A stretch of DNA of 64,000 nucleotides. It comes from JANWKA01 sp035533815. GTDB taxonomy: Bacteria > Bacteroidota > Bacteroidia > Chitinophagales > Chitinophagaceae. Under the pieces are notes generated by a model, which saw only the letters and a program-made list of their open reading frames with translations, was not told the DNA's origin and made no database searches. Positions within the stretch are counted from its first letter, which is position 1. Each line of letters starts with the position of its first letter. The DNA is taken from the NCBI GenBank assembly GCA_035533815.1, contig DATLTB010000103.1:49294-113293 (forward strand), read 5' to 3'. This document shows positions 9,343 through 19,092 of this stretch, piece by piece. The translations under genes and the position numbers were made by a program.

Positions 9343-9548
9343 GATTCTGATGTATTTTAATTCTGGTTCAAAACAATAACTAAATGTACGAAAGAACGGG
9401 AAGCGGAGGATGGAAGTAGCGGAAGGCTTTAACTTTTCACTGAAGAAAGATTTTGTTCTGTTTACCGGATTTTTTTAGTGAAAAACAGGAATTCATCCTT
9501 CAATTTTGATGTTTTTTCAAATTGTCCGCTAATTTATTTTCAATTCCC

Positions 9549-9556
9549 TATTTTTG
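9549..9556 (+). promoter_or_regulatory. -7 element TATTTTTG for adk
   Basis: Exact TAnnTTTG match 27 bp before the adk ATG at 9584. Confidence 0.55.
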
Positions 9557-9583
9557 TTTCCTTTGCCCTTTTAACTTTTGGCC

Positions 9584-10159
9584 ATGCTTAATCTCATCCT
9601 GTTCGGACCTCCCGGAAGTGGAAAAGGAACACAAAGCGAAAAGATCATCGGGAAGTTTGGGCTGATCCACCTGAGCACAGGAGATTTGCTTCGGTCGGAG
9701 ATTGCAGACAAAAGTCCCCTGGGAGGAATGGCAAAGAATTTCATAGACCAGGGCATCCTGGTTCCCGATGAAGTGGTGATCGCGATGATCGCATTCCGGC
9801 TGGACGGTGATCCTGATGCGGGAGGTTTTATCTTCGACGGCTTTCCCAGGACAGCGGCCCAGGCCGAAGCGTTGGACGGAATGCTGGAGGACAGAAATGA
9901 AGAGATTTCAATAGTTCTTTTTCTGTCTGTCCCGGAATCAGAACTCATACGTCGCCTCCTGCACCGGGGTACTGTTTCCCAACGGACGGATGATGCCAGC
10001 GAATCTGTTATCCGGGCCAGGATCAGGGAATATCACGATAAAACTGCCCCGGTTGCCGACCATTACAGCAGGCTTGGTAAATTCCGGACTGTCCAGGGAG
10101 ATGGCAGCGTGGAAGAAACTTTCCGGTTACTTTGCCAGGAAATCAGCCTGCTTGTCTGA
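9584..10159 (+). CDS. adk: adenylate kinase (short-LID form)
   Basis: A 191-residue nucleotide kinase interconverting ATP, ADP and AMP. It opens MLNLILFGPPGSGKGTQS (P-loop), followed by HLSTGDLLRSEI (AMP site) and FDGFPRTAAQAEALD. The LID region is short (HRGTVSQRTDDAS) and lacks the four zinc-binding cysteines of long forms. I use the ATG at 9584 rather than the TTG six bases upstream, since family members begin M-L-N. obgE follows after 66 bp, and the two may be co-transcribed. Confidence 0.95.
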   Translation: MLNLILFGPPGSGKGTQSEKIIGKFGLIHLSTGDLLRSEIADKSPLGGMAKNFIDQGILVPDEVVIAMIAFRLDGDPDAGGFIFDGFPRTAAQAEALDGMLEDRNEEISIVLFLSVPESELIRRLLHRGTVSQRTDDASESVIRARIREYHDKTAPVADHYSRLGKFRTVQGDGSVEETFRLLCQEISLLV

Positions 10160-10225
10160 TATTTACCAGCCGTTTTACTACAGGACTACCAGGTAAATAT
10201 CCGACTTTCGCCTCAACAGCATACC

Positions 10226-11212
10226 ATGAGCAATTTTGTGGATTATATCCGGATCTTTTGCAGATCCGGTCATGGCGGTGCCGGTATCAGGCATTTTCTG
10301 CGGACAAAGTATAATGCCAAGGCAGGCCCAGACGGCGGTGACGGAGGCAGGGGCGGTCATATTATTTTGAAAGGGAACAAGCAGCTCTGGACCCTGCTGC
10401 ACCTGAGATATTTTAAAAATGTGCTGGCCGGAGATGGGGATCCGGGCAGTCGCAATAACTGTACCGGCAGGGATGGCAGGGATATTACCATTGAAGTGCC
10501 ACCCGGCACCATCGCCCGCGATGAGCTCACCGGAAAGATCGAAGTAGAGATCCTGACTGATGGGGAGGAGATCACCTGGCTGAAGGGAGGCAGGGGAGGA
10601 TTGGGAAACAGCAATTTTAAAAGCCCCACCAATCAGGCTCCCGAACATGCACAGCCGGGAGAAACAGGAATTGAAGGCTGGAAGGTGCTGGAACTGAAGG
10701 TGCTGGCCGATGTGGGCTTAGTGGGATTTCCGAATGCCGGAAAGTCCACCCTGCTGTCCGTGCTCAGTGAGGCAAAGCCCAAGATTGCCGAATATGCATT
10801 TACTACCCTGGTTCCTCAGTTGGGCATCGTATCCTACCGCGATAACCTTTCCTTTTGCATGGCTGACCTTCCGGGTATCATTGAAGGAGCAGCGGAAGGT
10901 AAGGGTCTGGGATACCGCTTTCTGAGACATATTGAACGAAATCCGGTACTGCTGTTCCTCATCCCAGCAGACAGCTCCGGACACAAAAAGGATTTTGATA
11001 TCCTGATCGACGAGCTTAAAAAATACAATCCGGCCTTACTGGATAAGAAATTCCTGATCGCCATTTCCAAAAGCGATCTGCTGGATGAAGAGCTGAAAGT
11101 GGCCATTTCAAAGGAACTTCCGGAAGAAATACCCCATGTCTTCATTTCTTCCCTGATGAATCAGGGGCTCGTTGAGTTGAAGGATAGATTGTGGGAAGCG
11201 CTGAATGAATAG
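10226..11212 (+). CDS. obgE: GTPase ObgE/CgtA
   Basis: A 328-residue Obg GTPase. The Gly-rich Obg fold fills roughly residues 1-155 ([31 protein letters not shown]). The G domain follows with [11 protein letters not shown] (G1), TTLVPQLG (G2), [16 protein letters not shown] (G3), SKSD in place of NKxD (G4) and SSLMNQG (G5). It lacks the C-terminal OCT extension of some relatives. Obg proteins act in late assembly of the large ribosomal subunit and in stress signalling. It follows adk in the same direction. Confidence 0.96.
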   Translation: MSNFVDYIRIFCRSGHGGAGIRHFLRTKYNAKAGPDGGDGGRGGHIILKGNKQLWTLLHLRYFKNVLAGDGDPGSRNNCTGRDGRDITIEVPPGTIARDELTGKIEVEILTDGEEITWLKGGRGGLGNSNFKSPTNQAPEHAQPGETGIEGWKVLELKVLADVGLVGFPNAGKSTLLSVLSEAKPKIAEYAFTTLVPQLGIVSYRDNLSFCMADLPGIIEGAAEGKGLGYRFLRHIERNPVLLFLIPADSSGHKKDFDILIDELKKYNPALLDKKFLIAISKSDLLDEELKVAISKELPEEIPHVFISSLMNQGLVELKDRLWEALNE

Positions 11213-11766
11213 GGTAGGAATAAATTACCTTTCCCTGGGATCTTTTCTTGCCCCTGCAAGAAGAATGGCTTGCAAAGACTTGTAGAGTAAAAGCTGTTAC
11301 TAAAACGGGTGAAATCAAATCACCCCGCTCCAAAATACCCTGCTGAGTAATTGCCGATGTATGGAGATCCCCCAATAAATCCAGACCGGTGAGTAGTTGA
11401 AATTGGTGTACCTATTTCTTCATTAGAGATAAGAAATGGCATGGAAGATCCTGGGCTTCTTTACTATCCCTGATCCGGCATCGCCCGGCCAGGGTTTCGG
11501 GGAGACCTCCATTTCCCCTTGGGAAAAAATCATGTTATTTCAATGGTCCGGACTCAGTATAAAAGATCGTTTAGATTGATTTATGGACTGGGGCCATTCA
11601 GGTAACAGCCCCCCTAATGGATGATCCCGTCTTGGGATAACTAAATAACCTGTGAAAAAGAAAAGACCATTACCCGAATTTTCTGAGAACGATCCCCCTT
11701 TTTAAGCCAGCAGTTCAACGGATCCATTCTGCCTCGAATCATTATAAAAACAATAAATATATATAT
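11213..11766. other. gene-free stretch after obgE
   Basis: About 550 bases with stop codons in all frames and no recognisable product. Two small hairpins are visible: TTCTTGC/GCAAGAA at 11245-11262, 32 bp after the obgE stop and without a following T-run, and GGGTGA/TCACCC at 11307-11325. I see no promoter until 11767. The stretch could be the remains of a lost gene, but I recognise nothing in it. Confidence 0.5.
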
Positions 11767-11774
11767 TATATTTG
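11767..11774 (+). promoter_or_regulatory. -7 element TATATTTG ahead of the porin gene
   Basis: Exact TAnnTTTG match in an AT-rich tract. It lies 71 bp before the ATG at 11846, which is the likely original porin start, and 213 bp before the in-frame TTG at 11988. Confidence 0.55.
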
Positions 11775-11987
11775 TAAAATGTATTTTCTGAACCACAAGA
11801 CTCAATTAACTGGCAAAATAGATAGCCTTCAACCAACTGCACATAATGAAAAAAAACTATTCCCCTGCTTCACGGGGAATCTGATTGGACGGATTGCCGT
11901 CTTTACGCTGGGAACAACAAGACCATCCAAAGGACAAAACACCGCGTATGCAGCTGGGGGACCTGTATTTCCTGGCCGGAAAATCTA

Positions 11988-13112
11988 TTGTCTGCCAACA
12001 CGGTCCGAAGCCATAGGCGGCATAAGGATTCCACCTGCAAACCCGGCGGTCAGCTATGGGGATATGTCTTCGGGGATTTTTTCTATAAGGCACATGCCGA
12101 TTCACTGAACCGGGGTGGAGCTAACCAATATTCCGGTATACCCGCCGGTCGCAACGCCTTCCAGTTCCGCCGGATCTACCTGGGGTATAATTATAATATT
12201 TCACCGCGGTTTGCCGCCGAATTTCTACTGGCCGCTGAGGATGATTTTCCTGGTGGCGATCAACTGGTTAATGGAAAATTTACCTTTTACATCAAAAAAG
12301 CTGATATCCGCTGGCGCAATATCTGGAAGGGCACCGACCTGGTGGTCGGTGAGACAGCCACTCCGGCCTTTCCGCTGCTGATCAATAAGATTTGGGGATA
12401 CCGCAGTGTGGAAAGGACCTTGTCCAGCATCCGCAGGACCCCATCCTTTGATTTCGGGGCAACCCTTCAAGGTAAATTTCATCATGATCAGGAAATTTTC
12501 GGGTATGACCTGATGGTGGGTAACGGATCCAGTGCCAAACCGGAAACCAATAATTTCAAATGGTTTTACGGGGATGTATATGCCAAGTTTTTTGATCGGC
12601 GCCTGATTTTTGATTTATATGCAGACTATGAACGCCTGAACTGGACACCGGGGTTCCACCATTCCCGCAACATGATCAAGGGGTTTGCCGCATACCATAC
12701 CCATGAACTCACTATTGGCGTCGAAGCCTTCATCAATAACGGACAGCAGGATGTTGTCGAAATCATCGGTCCCGTGCTGGATACCACCGGTGCTTTGGCA
12801 GAGGCGCTTTCCCTTTATTTCCGTGGGACCATCATCAAGAAAAGTCTGCACTTCTTCGCCAGGATGGACAACTACAATCCCGATATCCATTATGCCAATA
12901 CGGTATTTACCAGCTATAAGGGACTGACTTCAACCTATGAACCCAACAACAGGGAACTTTTCATCCTGGCAGGCCTGGATTTTACCCCGAACCGGCATGT
13001 GCATTTCATGCCCAATATCTGGTATAACCGGTATGTGAGTCAGACGACAGCGGTCAATACGGATTATGACCTGGTTTACCGGTTGACTTTTTCTTATTGT
13101 TATGGCAAATAG
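11988..13112 (+). CDS. outer-membrane porin, OprO/OprP-like beta-barrel; 5' end out of frame
   Basis: The frame encodes 374 residues, and from GGQLWGYVFGDFFYKAHADS onward it looks like a complete barrel. It has alternating aromatic/polar strands, FQFRRIYLGYNYNISPRF, and a terminal strand ending LTFSYCYGK. No signal peptide or ATG exists in this frame: the only start is the TTG at 11988 and an upstream stop lies at 11847. A plausible signal peptide is present in other frames. The ATG at 11846 is followed by eight A bases, and one more A would give MKKKLFPCFTG...SKGQ. A second one-base shift near 12020 would rejoin the barrel frame. It may be a recent frameshift mutant or a sequencing error. 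Relatives let small solutes across the outer membrane. Confidence 0.75.
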   Translation: MSANTVRSHRRHKDSTCKPGGQLWGYVFGDFFYKAHADSLNRGGANQYSGIPAGRNAFQFRRIYLGYNYNISPRFAAEFLLAAEDDFPGGDQLVNGKFTFYIKKADIRWRNIWKGTDLVVGETATPAFPLLINKIWGYRSVERTLSSIRRTPSFDFGATLQGKFHHDQEIFGYDLMVGNGSSAKPETNNFKWFYGDVYAKFFDRRLIFDLYADYERLNWTPGFHHSRNMIKGFAAYHTHELTIGVEAFINNGQQDVVEIIGPVLDTTGALAEALSLYFRGTIIKKSLHFFARMDNYNPDIHYANTVFTSYKGLTSTYEPNNRELFILAGLDFTPNRHVHFMPNIWYNRYVSQTTAVNTDYDLVYRLTFSYCYGK

Positions 13113-13301
13113 GTAATTTTTCACTCGGAAGAGACCCGTAAATAGGTAAATAATAAGCCCCTTTCGAAAGATCTGTCTAATCCTTTTTTACCCCCTGGTT
13201 GTGCTGAAGTTTTGTTTAACGGGTAAGCCCAGAAAGCCTGAATTTACTGTGGAACTGAATGCCTCCCATAGATTTTACCAGTTGCCTGCGGGGTCCCCGG
13301 G

Positions 13302-14291
13302 TCAGTATGCCGGATTCGTATACAACACCTGTAAAAGGGTCTGCCCTACTGCTTTCAAAGTTCTTCTTGATATGATGCTCATATTATCGTTCAGGGTATG
13401 CCAGAAAGGAGCAAACGGATTATTGGGATTATTGCGCAGATCAATCACGTCAAAAGTTGGGATATGGATCCCGCTATTGACGTACTGATCATCATCTTCT
13501 ATGCCATCCTGTGTCGGAACAAAAGAAAAATAACCGGAGTATCCGATCTGGTTAGCCGTATTCCAGAACATTTTCATCTGTGCAGGTGCATTTTGCATGG
13601 ATAAATTCTCCATAAAGAACTCGGCTCCTTTGGCACCCACCATATCCAGGCAAATCCCGTAATTCGCTGTATAGCCGGGTATATGCGGATGTGCTGCCCA
13701 GTATTGGGTCCCGAGGCAATAACTGTTGTCCTTGCCTTCCTTTCCGTAATCCTCCACGTCCACCAGCAAAAGGTCCACTCCAATATCCGGATGTATGATT
13801 TTCATTTCCCTGGCTGCTTCCAGGATGACTGCCACTCCGCTGCCGCCATCATCTGCTCCGTCAAAATGCTTGTTTTTTGTCGTGCTGTCCTGGTCTGCCC
13901 AGGGCCGGGTATCCCAATGTGCAAGAATCAGGATGCGGGTACGGGCCGAAGGATTGAAAGATCCTATAATATTAGTACAACCCAGTTTGCTTCCGTCCCA
14001 ACCGGTTACCGTTGTTCTTTGTACATATACGGTATCCGCAAAAGATTGCATCTTGGCAATCAGCCAGGCTTCACAATGCTGGTGGGCGGGGGTATTTGGG
14101 ATCCGGGGGCCAAAGCCTACCTGGGTGGCCACATAATCATAAGCACTATCGGGATTAAACACAGGAACCTGCACACTATTGGAGTTGTTTTGTTGACTGC
14201 TGTTATTGGAGTGACAGGAAGCCATCACCAGCAGAATGGAAATAGCAATAAATAATGCAGATTGGTTCATAAGATATTTTAACCGGATCAT
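13302..14291 (-). CDS. M28-family lipoprotein, glutaminyl-peptide cyclotransferase-like
   Basis: A 329-residue exported protein with a lipobox at Cys26 (LLVMASC) followed by a Ser/Asn/Gln-rich linker. Zinc-site motifs of the M28/glutaminyl cyclase fold are intact: HWDTRPWADQD, GADDGGSGVAVILEAAR and DVEDYG, with DGIEDDDQY later. These favour a glutaminyl cyclase-like enzyme (pyroglutamate formation at N-terminal Gln) over a simple aminopeptidase, but the reaction is inferred. A second ATG at 14270 (MNQSALF) is possible. The first start is kept because it gives the signal peptide its positive charges. It follows cysS by 25 bp on the same strand. Confidence 0.85.
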   Translation of the reverse strand: MIRLKYLMNQSALFIAISILLVMASCHSNNSSQQNNSNSVQVPVFNPDSAYDYVATQVGFGPRIPNTPAHQHCEAWLIAKMQSFADTVYVQRTTVTGWDGSKLGCTNIIGSFNPSARTRILILAHWDTRPWADQDSTTKNKHFDGADDGGSGVAVILEAAREMKIIHPDIGVDLLLVDVEDYGKEGKDNSYCLGTQYWAAHPHIPGYTANYGICLDMVGAKGAEFFMENLSMQNAPAQMKMFWNTANQIGYSGYFSFVPTQDGIEDDDQYVNSGIHIPTFDVIDLRNNPNNPFAPFWHTLNDNMSIISRRTLKAVGQTLLQVLYTNPAY

Positions 14292-14316
14292 TCCAGATGA
14301 GTTTATTAAATAGTAG

Positions 14317-15810
14317 TCAGATCATCGTCCAGCTGGATCCGCCATCCTTTTCGTCCTTCAGGAGTATGCCCAGGGATTGCAGTTCATCCCTGATCCGGTC
14401 TGAAGTGGCATAATCCTTCCTTTTACGGGCACTTTTGCGGATATCTGCCACCAGTTCCATCACGCCTCCCAACTTTCCTCCATCGGTCACAGGATCATCC
14501 TTAAGGCCGAGGATTTCCTCCAGATAAGTATGGAAGGTCTGTTTCATGGTTTCCAGGGTGCTTCCGGTGATGGCATCTGGCTGGAGTTGGCCACCTTTCA
14601 AAGCATTGATCACCGGGGCAATTTCAAAAAGATTGGCCAGTACCATGGCCGTGTTAAAGTCATCAGCCATGGCCTCCTCGCAACCCAGGCAGAACCCTTT
14701 TACTTTTTCTTCCAGTTCCGGATCTGAGGGAAATTCATTGGTATTAGGTTTCAGTTTTTGCAGGGTCTCATAGGCTGCAAATAGCCTGTTCCATCCTTTC
14801 TCCGCAGCCTGAAGTGCTTCATTGGAAAAATCCAGGGTACTGCGGTAATGTGTCTGCAGGATGAAAAAACGGACCACCATTGGACTGTATGGTTTTTCCA
14901 GCAGGGGATTTGTTCCGGTGAACAGGTCAGAAAGCCGGATAATATTATTATAGCTTTTACCCATCTTGCGGCCATTGATCGTGATCATGTTATTATGGAT
15001 CCAATAGCGGGCAAGCATTTTGCCAGTAGCAATCTGACTCTGGGCAATCTCGCTTTCATGATGAGGAAAAAGGAGATCCATTCCTCCTCCATGGATATCG
15101 AACTCACTACCCAGATATTTGGAACTCATGGCAGAGCATTCGATATGCCAGCCCGGAAACCCCTCTCCCCAGGGGCTTTTCCAGCGCATGATATGCCCTT
15201 CCGGGGCATGTTTCCAAAGTGCAAAGTCTACCTTATTTCTTTTTTCATCCTGCCCCTCCAGGTTCCGGGTATTTTCCACCAGGTCTTCCAGGGATCGTCC
15301 GCTCAGGATGCCATAATCGTGATCGGCAGCATATTTCGGGACATCGAAGTAGACCGAACCGTTCACTTCATACCCATATCCTTTGGCCAGGATAACTTCA
15401 ATCAAGCTGATCTGCTCAATGATATGTCCGGTGGCTGTAGGTTCAATGTCAGGAGGAAGGCAGTTGAACCGGGCCATTGCCTGGTGAAACAGGTTGGTAT
15501 ATTTCTGGACCAGCTCCATGGGTTCAAGCTTCTCGTGATTTGCCTTATCCGCAATCTTGTCCTGCGCTTCCCTGCCTTCCTCCTCAAAATGCCCGGCATC
15601 GGTGATATTGCGGACATAACGCACCCGGTATCCCAGGTACATGAGGTACCGGTAGATCACATCGAAGGTGATATAGGGTTTGGCATGGCCCAGGTGAGAT
15701 TCTCCGGATACCGTAGGTCCGCAGACATACATGCCCACATAGCCTGGAAAAATAGGGGTAAACAGTTCTTTTTGCCGGGTAAGGGAATTATATATTTTCA
15801 GGGATGGCAT
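14317..15810 (-). CDS. cysS: cysteine--tRNA ligase
   Basis: A 497-residue class I aminoacyl-tRNA synthetase charging tRNA-Cys. Visible are YVCGPTV (zinc Cys), SHLGHAKPYITFDV (HIGH-type motif), the WHIECSAM and GGGMDLLFPHHESEIAQ zinc/active-site region, and KMGKSYNN as the KMSKS loop with Gly for Ser. The C-terminal helical domain ends KRKDYATSDRIRDEL, typical of CysRS. The start at 15810 (MPSLKIYN) is favoured over 15837 because the promoter element at 15832-15825 lies between them. The M28 gene follows closely, so the two may form one transcript. Confidence 0.97.
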   Translation of the reverse strand: MPSLKIYNSLTRQKELFTPIFPGYVGMYVCGPTVSGESHLGHAKPYITFDVIYRYLMYLGYRVRYVRNITDAGHFEEEGREAQDKIADKANHEKLEPMELVQKYTNLFHQAMARFNCLPPDIEPTATGHIIEQISLIEVILAKGYGYEVNGSVYFDVPKYAADHDYGILSGRSLEDLVENTRNLEGQDEKRNKVDFALWKHAPEGHIMRWKSPWGEGFPGWHIECSAMSSKYLGSEFDIHGGGMDLLFPHHESEIAQSQIATGKMLARYWIHNNMITINGRKMGKSYNNIIRLSDLFTGTNPLLEKPYSPMVVRFFILQTHYRSTLDFSNEALQAAEKGWNRLFAAYETLQKLKPNTNEFPSDPELEEKVKGFCLGCEEAMADDFNTAMVLANLFEIAPVINALKGGQLQPDAITGSTLETMKQTFHTYLEEILGLKDDPVTDGGKLGGVMELVADIRKSARKRKDYATSDRIRDELQSLGILLKDEKDGGSSWTMI

Positions 15811-15824
15811 AATATATTGGGAGT

Positions 15825-15832
15825 CAAAAATA
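15825..15832 (-). promoter_or_regulatory. -7 element TATTTTTG for cysS
   Basis: Reverse-strand exact match to TAnnTTTG, 14 bp before the chosen cysS ATG. Confidence 0.55.
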
Positions 15833-15954
15833 TCCAATTATATGGGTTTTGCCAAGCCGGTTATTGCATACCTCCTATTCTGGAACGATCTCTCCGGGTT
15901 TTCCGGTCTGATTGAAGCGTTTTTCAGCTGGTTGGGTAAAATGAACCCGTTATT

Positions 15955-17199
15955 TTATTGCAGATGATCCATGATGTCCTTGGCTTTGGACAGTTGAAGA
16001 GAAACCATAAAATAAAACACCTGGTTTAATTGATCCTGGACCCATACATTATGGATATATTTGGTCCGCAAATCATAGAATCGGGCGACAAGTTCAAGAT
16101 CCGACTGGGTTAACCCAACACCGAGTGATTGCTGTAATGCAGTCAACAAACTATATTGAAATTTATCAGTGGGTTCCAGCATGGTGCCTTCTCCATAATC
16201 GTTCCAGGTGGGCAGCTGAATATAGGAAGCATTGCTGTTTAGCGCCATATCCAGGGTAGTCTGGAAATTTTCCGTTCCGTTTGATGGTATAACAAAGGTA
16301 GGGCCGCTCCATCCCCCGGCAGTATAATACGGATTGAACCCCGGATAGGCAGAAGCTATTTTCATCCCCCGGTAATTATTGTCATAAAATTCATGGAGGC
16401 TTTTGAGATTGTCTTTGTTAATCCAGGCAAATTCCCCCACTGCATTTTTACCTGCATCCGCCGACAGAGACCATAAAGTGAAAAATGCCGGCTGGGGGTC
16501 CAATACTGAAAAAATACTGGTCCAGTCTTTTTCAGTCATGAAAGTCTGCGGACCAAAATCCAGCAATACCGGCTTACCGTCAATATGTTCATAATTTTTC
16601 TGATTAAAAAAATGGGTCTGAAGGAAATGCATGTCCGTTTCCGCAGCAGCAATCTTATTGGAAATCGCCTGGTGATGATAGGCAATATTGATATTCTGAT
16701 CTTCATATACAATGGCAAAATTCAACCCCACTTCCTGCAGCATGGATATGATGGTTTCCGTATTTTTTGCATTCTCGGCATAATCATACAAGTTCAGGGT
16801 TCCCGGCCAATCGATGAATACCCCATCAATTCCACTGAATTTCATTAGGAGCAACTGATATTCTATAACATCTGTGTCGCCGGAGCTATAAGGTCCGATC
16901 AGGGGATAATAAAAGGAAGCAATCTGTCTATCCCCCCGGGCATCGGTAATATCCGGGTTCCTGTCCGCCATAGTCCAATGTTGCCCCCAGGTTCCGGCCG
17001 GCTGATTGGTTTGTTTGGTCTCAAACCACGGCATGAGGTGTACAAAAACTTTTTTATTGACGGTTTTTTGTACGGGAACAGGATGAAAGGCAATCACCGG
17101 GGTATCAGTCTGATAACTTACCCGGGTAACATCATGGTTTTTTTTATTACAACTTATCCATAAAAACAAGGCACAGCAGTATAGCGGAATATTCACCAT
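15955..17199 (-). CDS. GH71/GH99-like glycoside hydrolase lipoprotein
   Basis: A 414-residue lipoprotein (Cys17 in LWISC) with the (beta/alpha)8-type pattern of the GH71/GH99 clan. It has FVHLMPWFE (56-60), GIDGVFIDWPGTLNLY (DWPGT at 130-134), FAIVYEDQN (165-169), and a C-terminal WNDYGEGTMLEPT that closes the active site in this group. It is the last gene of a SusC-SusD operon, so it should sit on the cell surface or face the periplasm and cut the glycan that SusCD imports. GH99 enzymes act on alpha-mannosides, but whether this one does is not shown. The SusD stop lies 71 bp upstream. Confidence 0.8.
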   Translation of the reverse strand: MVNIPLYCCALFLWISCNKKNHDVTRVSYQTDTPVIAFHPVPVQKTVNKKVFVHLMPWFETKQTNQPAGTWGQHWTMADRNPDITDARGDRQIASFYYPLIGPYSSGDTDVIEYQLLLMKFSGIDGVFIDWPGTLNLYDYAENAKNTETIISMLQEVGLNFAIVYEDQNINIAYHHQAISNKIAAAETDMHFLQTHFFNQKNYEHIDGKPVLLDFGPQTFMTEKDWTSIFSVLDPQPAFFTLWSLSADAGKNAVGEFAWINKDNLKSLHEFYDNNYRGMKIASAYPGFNPYYTAGGWSGPTFVIPSNGTENFQTTLDMALNSNASYIQLPTWNDYGEGTMLEPTDKFQYSLLTALQQSLGVGLTQSDLELVARFYDLRTKYIHNVWVQDQLNQVFYFMVSLQLSKAKDIMDHLQ

Positions 17200-17270
17200 T
17201 TTTTGGACTTTATTAAGGATTTGATGCTGAAGAAGGGGCCATGATCACCTGATGCTGAATAGCCGGTTCA

Positions 17271-19067
17271 TCAATACCCTGGATTCTGTACAATTTTTGG
17301 ATTGGTGTTGATCTCACTATTGGGAATTGGCCATGCATAAGATTTGTCTGGAAACGACAGTGGTCCGCTGACGTTTAAAGCCGTTCCATAATAGGCAGCT
17401 TCAGATGGTCCGAGATGCCAGCGGCAAATATCAAACCACCATTGACCCTCATTGAACAATTCAGCCCACCTTTCATAATACAGGGGATTATGGCCGAGTA
17501 CCGGATCGTCAATGGCACTCGTGGTATCCGTCAGGCTTAGATAATCGACAGGGGAAGGCACATCAACCGGATACCCATATGCCCTGCGGTGCACCTTGTT
17601 GATATATTCCAGTGCAGTGTTATTATCACCGGAATTCATGCAGGCTTCTGCATATAATAAATAAATATCCGCCAGCCTTAAGAGGTAAATATTGCAGGCA
17701 TCGGCAGGCCCTGTATTGTTGATGTTATTGAATATAGGGGAATATTTCCGGATGCTCCAGCCATATTTATCATACTGTCCTGCATAGAAATTCGGTTTGG
17801 ATACCGGGAACCAGTTTTGCCCATCGTATTTAACAGAATCCACCCAGGGTTGCAAAGCATTGACAAACAACCGCGGATCACAGGTTTGGTTAGTCCTGAC
17901 CAACAGGGATTGCTGTTTATAAGCCGGATCCATGATCATCTTCGGATTGGTATAGGACGGAGGTTCACTCCCGTTGAAATCCGGATTAGTAACCAGGTTA
18001 TACGTGCCGATATTAAATCCGAACCGCAATACATTTTTATCATGCAGGATTTCATTGCCGTAACCCAGCGGATTGGCGGCGCCTTCAGTACCGTCGAAAC
18101 CCAATGCCCAGGGTGGCCAGATCAGGCCGTTAATCGTAGTCGCATTTGGAGTGCCTCCGTATACGCCATAATCCCCGTTGGATTGCTGATCCACATTGAT
18201 TTCAAACAGAGATTCTGAATTGAATTCATTGGCACTGATGCCGATAAAGGCATCCCTGTATTGGGCATAAGACATCAGGGATTTTCCGCTGTTATTGATC
18301 ACATCCAACAAGGCAGTCTTGGCATCAGTCCAGTCCTTGGTAAATACATAGGCTTTCCCCAGGAGCCCTTCGGCTGACCACTGGGTCACCCTGCCGATAT
18401 CATTTCCCGTCCATACCTGGCCCTTGAGTAAAGACATGGATTGCTTCAGATCGCTTTCAATTAAAGCCCATACTGCCCTGATTGAACTGCGGGGTTGTTG
18501 GGTTCCGGCCAGATTAGTTGGCAGCGCGCTGAGTATGGGAACTCCCAGGGTATCGGCTGCACTTGGATTGGGTACATTATCCTCCCCATAAAAGCATTCC
18601 AGCTCGAAATAATAAAAGGCCCGAAGGAAATAAGCTTGGCCACGGATGTAATCAATGGTCGGCTGATCGCCTGATTTGGCAAATTTGGCAGTATAAAGGT
18701 CCGCAGCTGCCAGCAGGACATTACAGTTTTTTACCCCTACATACAATCCTTGCCAGGTGTCACTGGCATACTGGTTGGTCACGCTCAGGTTAGTGGCTGC
18801 CATTTCATTCCACCCCTGGTCCCCGCCATAGGCGGAATTGGCCGTATGGGTGCAATTGGCCAGGGCCTTCGGTAATAGTTCAAACCCATATAATCCGACA
18901 CTGCGCAGGTTGGAATAGCAGGATGCCAGTACGCTTTGCAGTCCATCTAGGGTAGCCGGGTAATTGGCCGTGGAATAGGAATTAGTCGGACTGACTGAAA
19001 GGGGGTTTTTAGTGCATCCCCAGGCGAATGACAAAGCCAGAAACAGGAGGGCTGATTTTTTCAACAT
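17271..19067 (-). CDS. SusD/RagB family glycan-binding lipoprotein
   Basis: A 598-residue surface lipoprotein with lipobox Cys18 (SFAWGC). The N-terminal helix region (PTNSYSTANYPATLDGLQSVLASCYSNL) and TPR-like helices (YIRGQAYFLRAFYYFELECFYG) are diagnostic of SusD. The C-terminal region has LRLADIYLLYAEACMNSGD and YYERWAELFNEGQWWFDICRW. It forms the lid on the SusC transporter and binds oligosaccharide outside the cell. It lies 25 bp downstream of susC in the same operon, with the GH99-like enzyme after it. The ligand cannot be deduced. Confidence 0.95.
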   Translation of the reverse strand: MLKKSALLFLALSFAWGCTKNPLSVSPTNSYSTANYPATLDGLQSVLASCYSNLRSVGLYGFELLPKALANCTHTANSAYGGDQGWNEMAATNLSVTNQYASDTWQGLYVGVKNCNVLLAAADLYTAKFAKSGDQPTIDYIRGQAYFLRAFYYFELECFYGEDNVPNPSAADTLGVPILSALPTNLAGTQQPRSSIRAVWALIESDLKQSMSLLKGQVWTGNDIGRVTQWSAEGLLGKAYVFTKDWTDAKTALLDVINNSGKSLMSYAQYRDAFIGISANEFNSESLFEINVDQQSNGDYGVYGGTPNATTINGLIWPPWALGFDGTEGAANPLGYGNEILHDKNVLRFGFNIGTYNLVTNPDFNGSEPPSYTNPKMIMDPAYKQQSLLVRTNQTCDPRLFVNALQPWVDSVKYDGQNWFPVSKPNFYAGQYDKYGWSIRKYSPIFNNINNTGPADACNIYLLRLADIYLLYAEACMNSGDNNTALEYINKVHRRAYGYPVDVPSPVDYLSLTDTTSAIDDPVLGHNPLYYERWAELFNEGQWWFDICRWHLGPSEAAYYGTALNVSGPLSFPDKSYAWPIPNSEINTNPKIVQNPGY

Positions 19068-19092
19068 TTATGTGAATTTTTTATGTGAAACA

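Noticed and set aside
11142..11375. Minus-strand frame overlapping the end of obgE
   Set aside because: Overlaps the conserved C-terminus of obgE and shows no domain.
11779..12108. A 109-residue separate small protein before the porin
   Set aside because: It reads as the signal-peptide part of the porin in another frame, followed by out-of-frame sequence.
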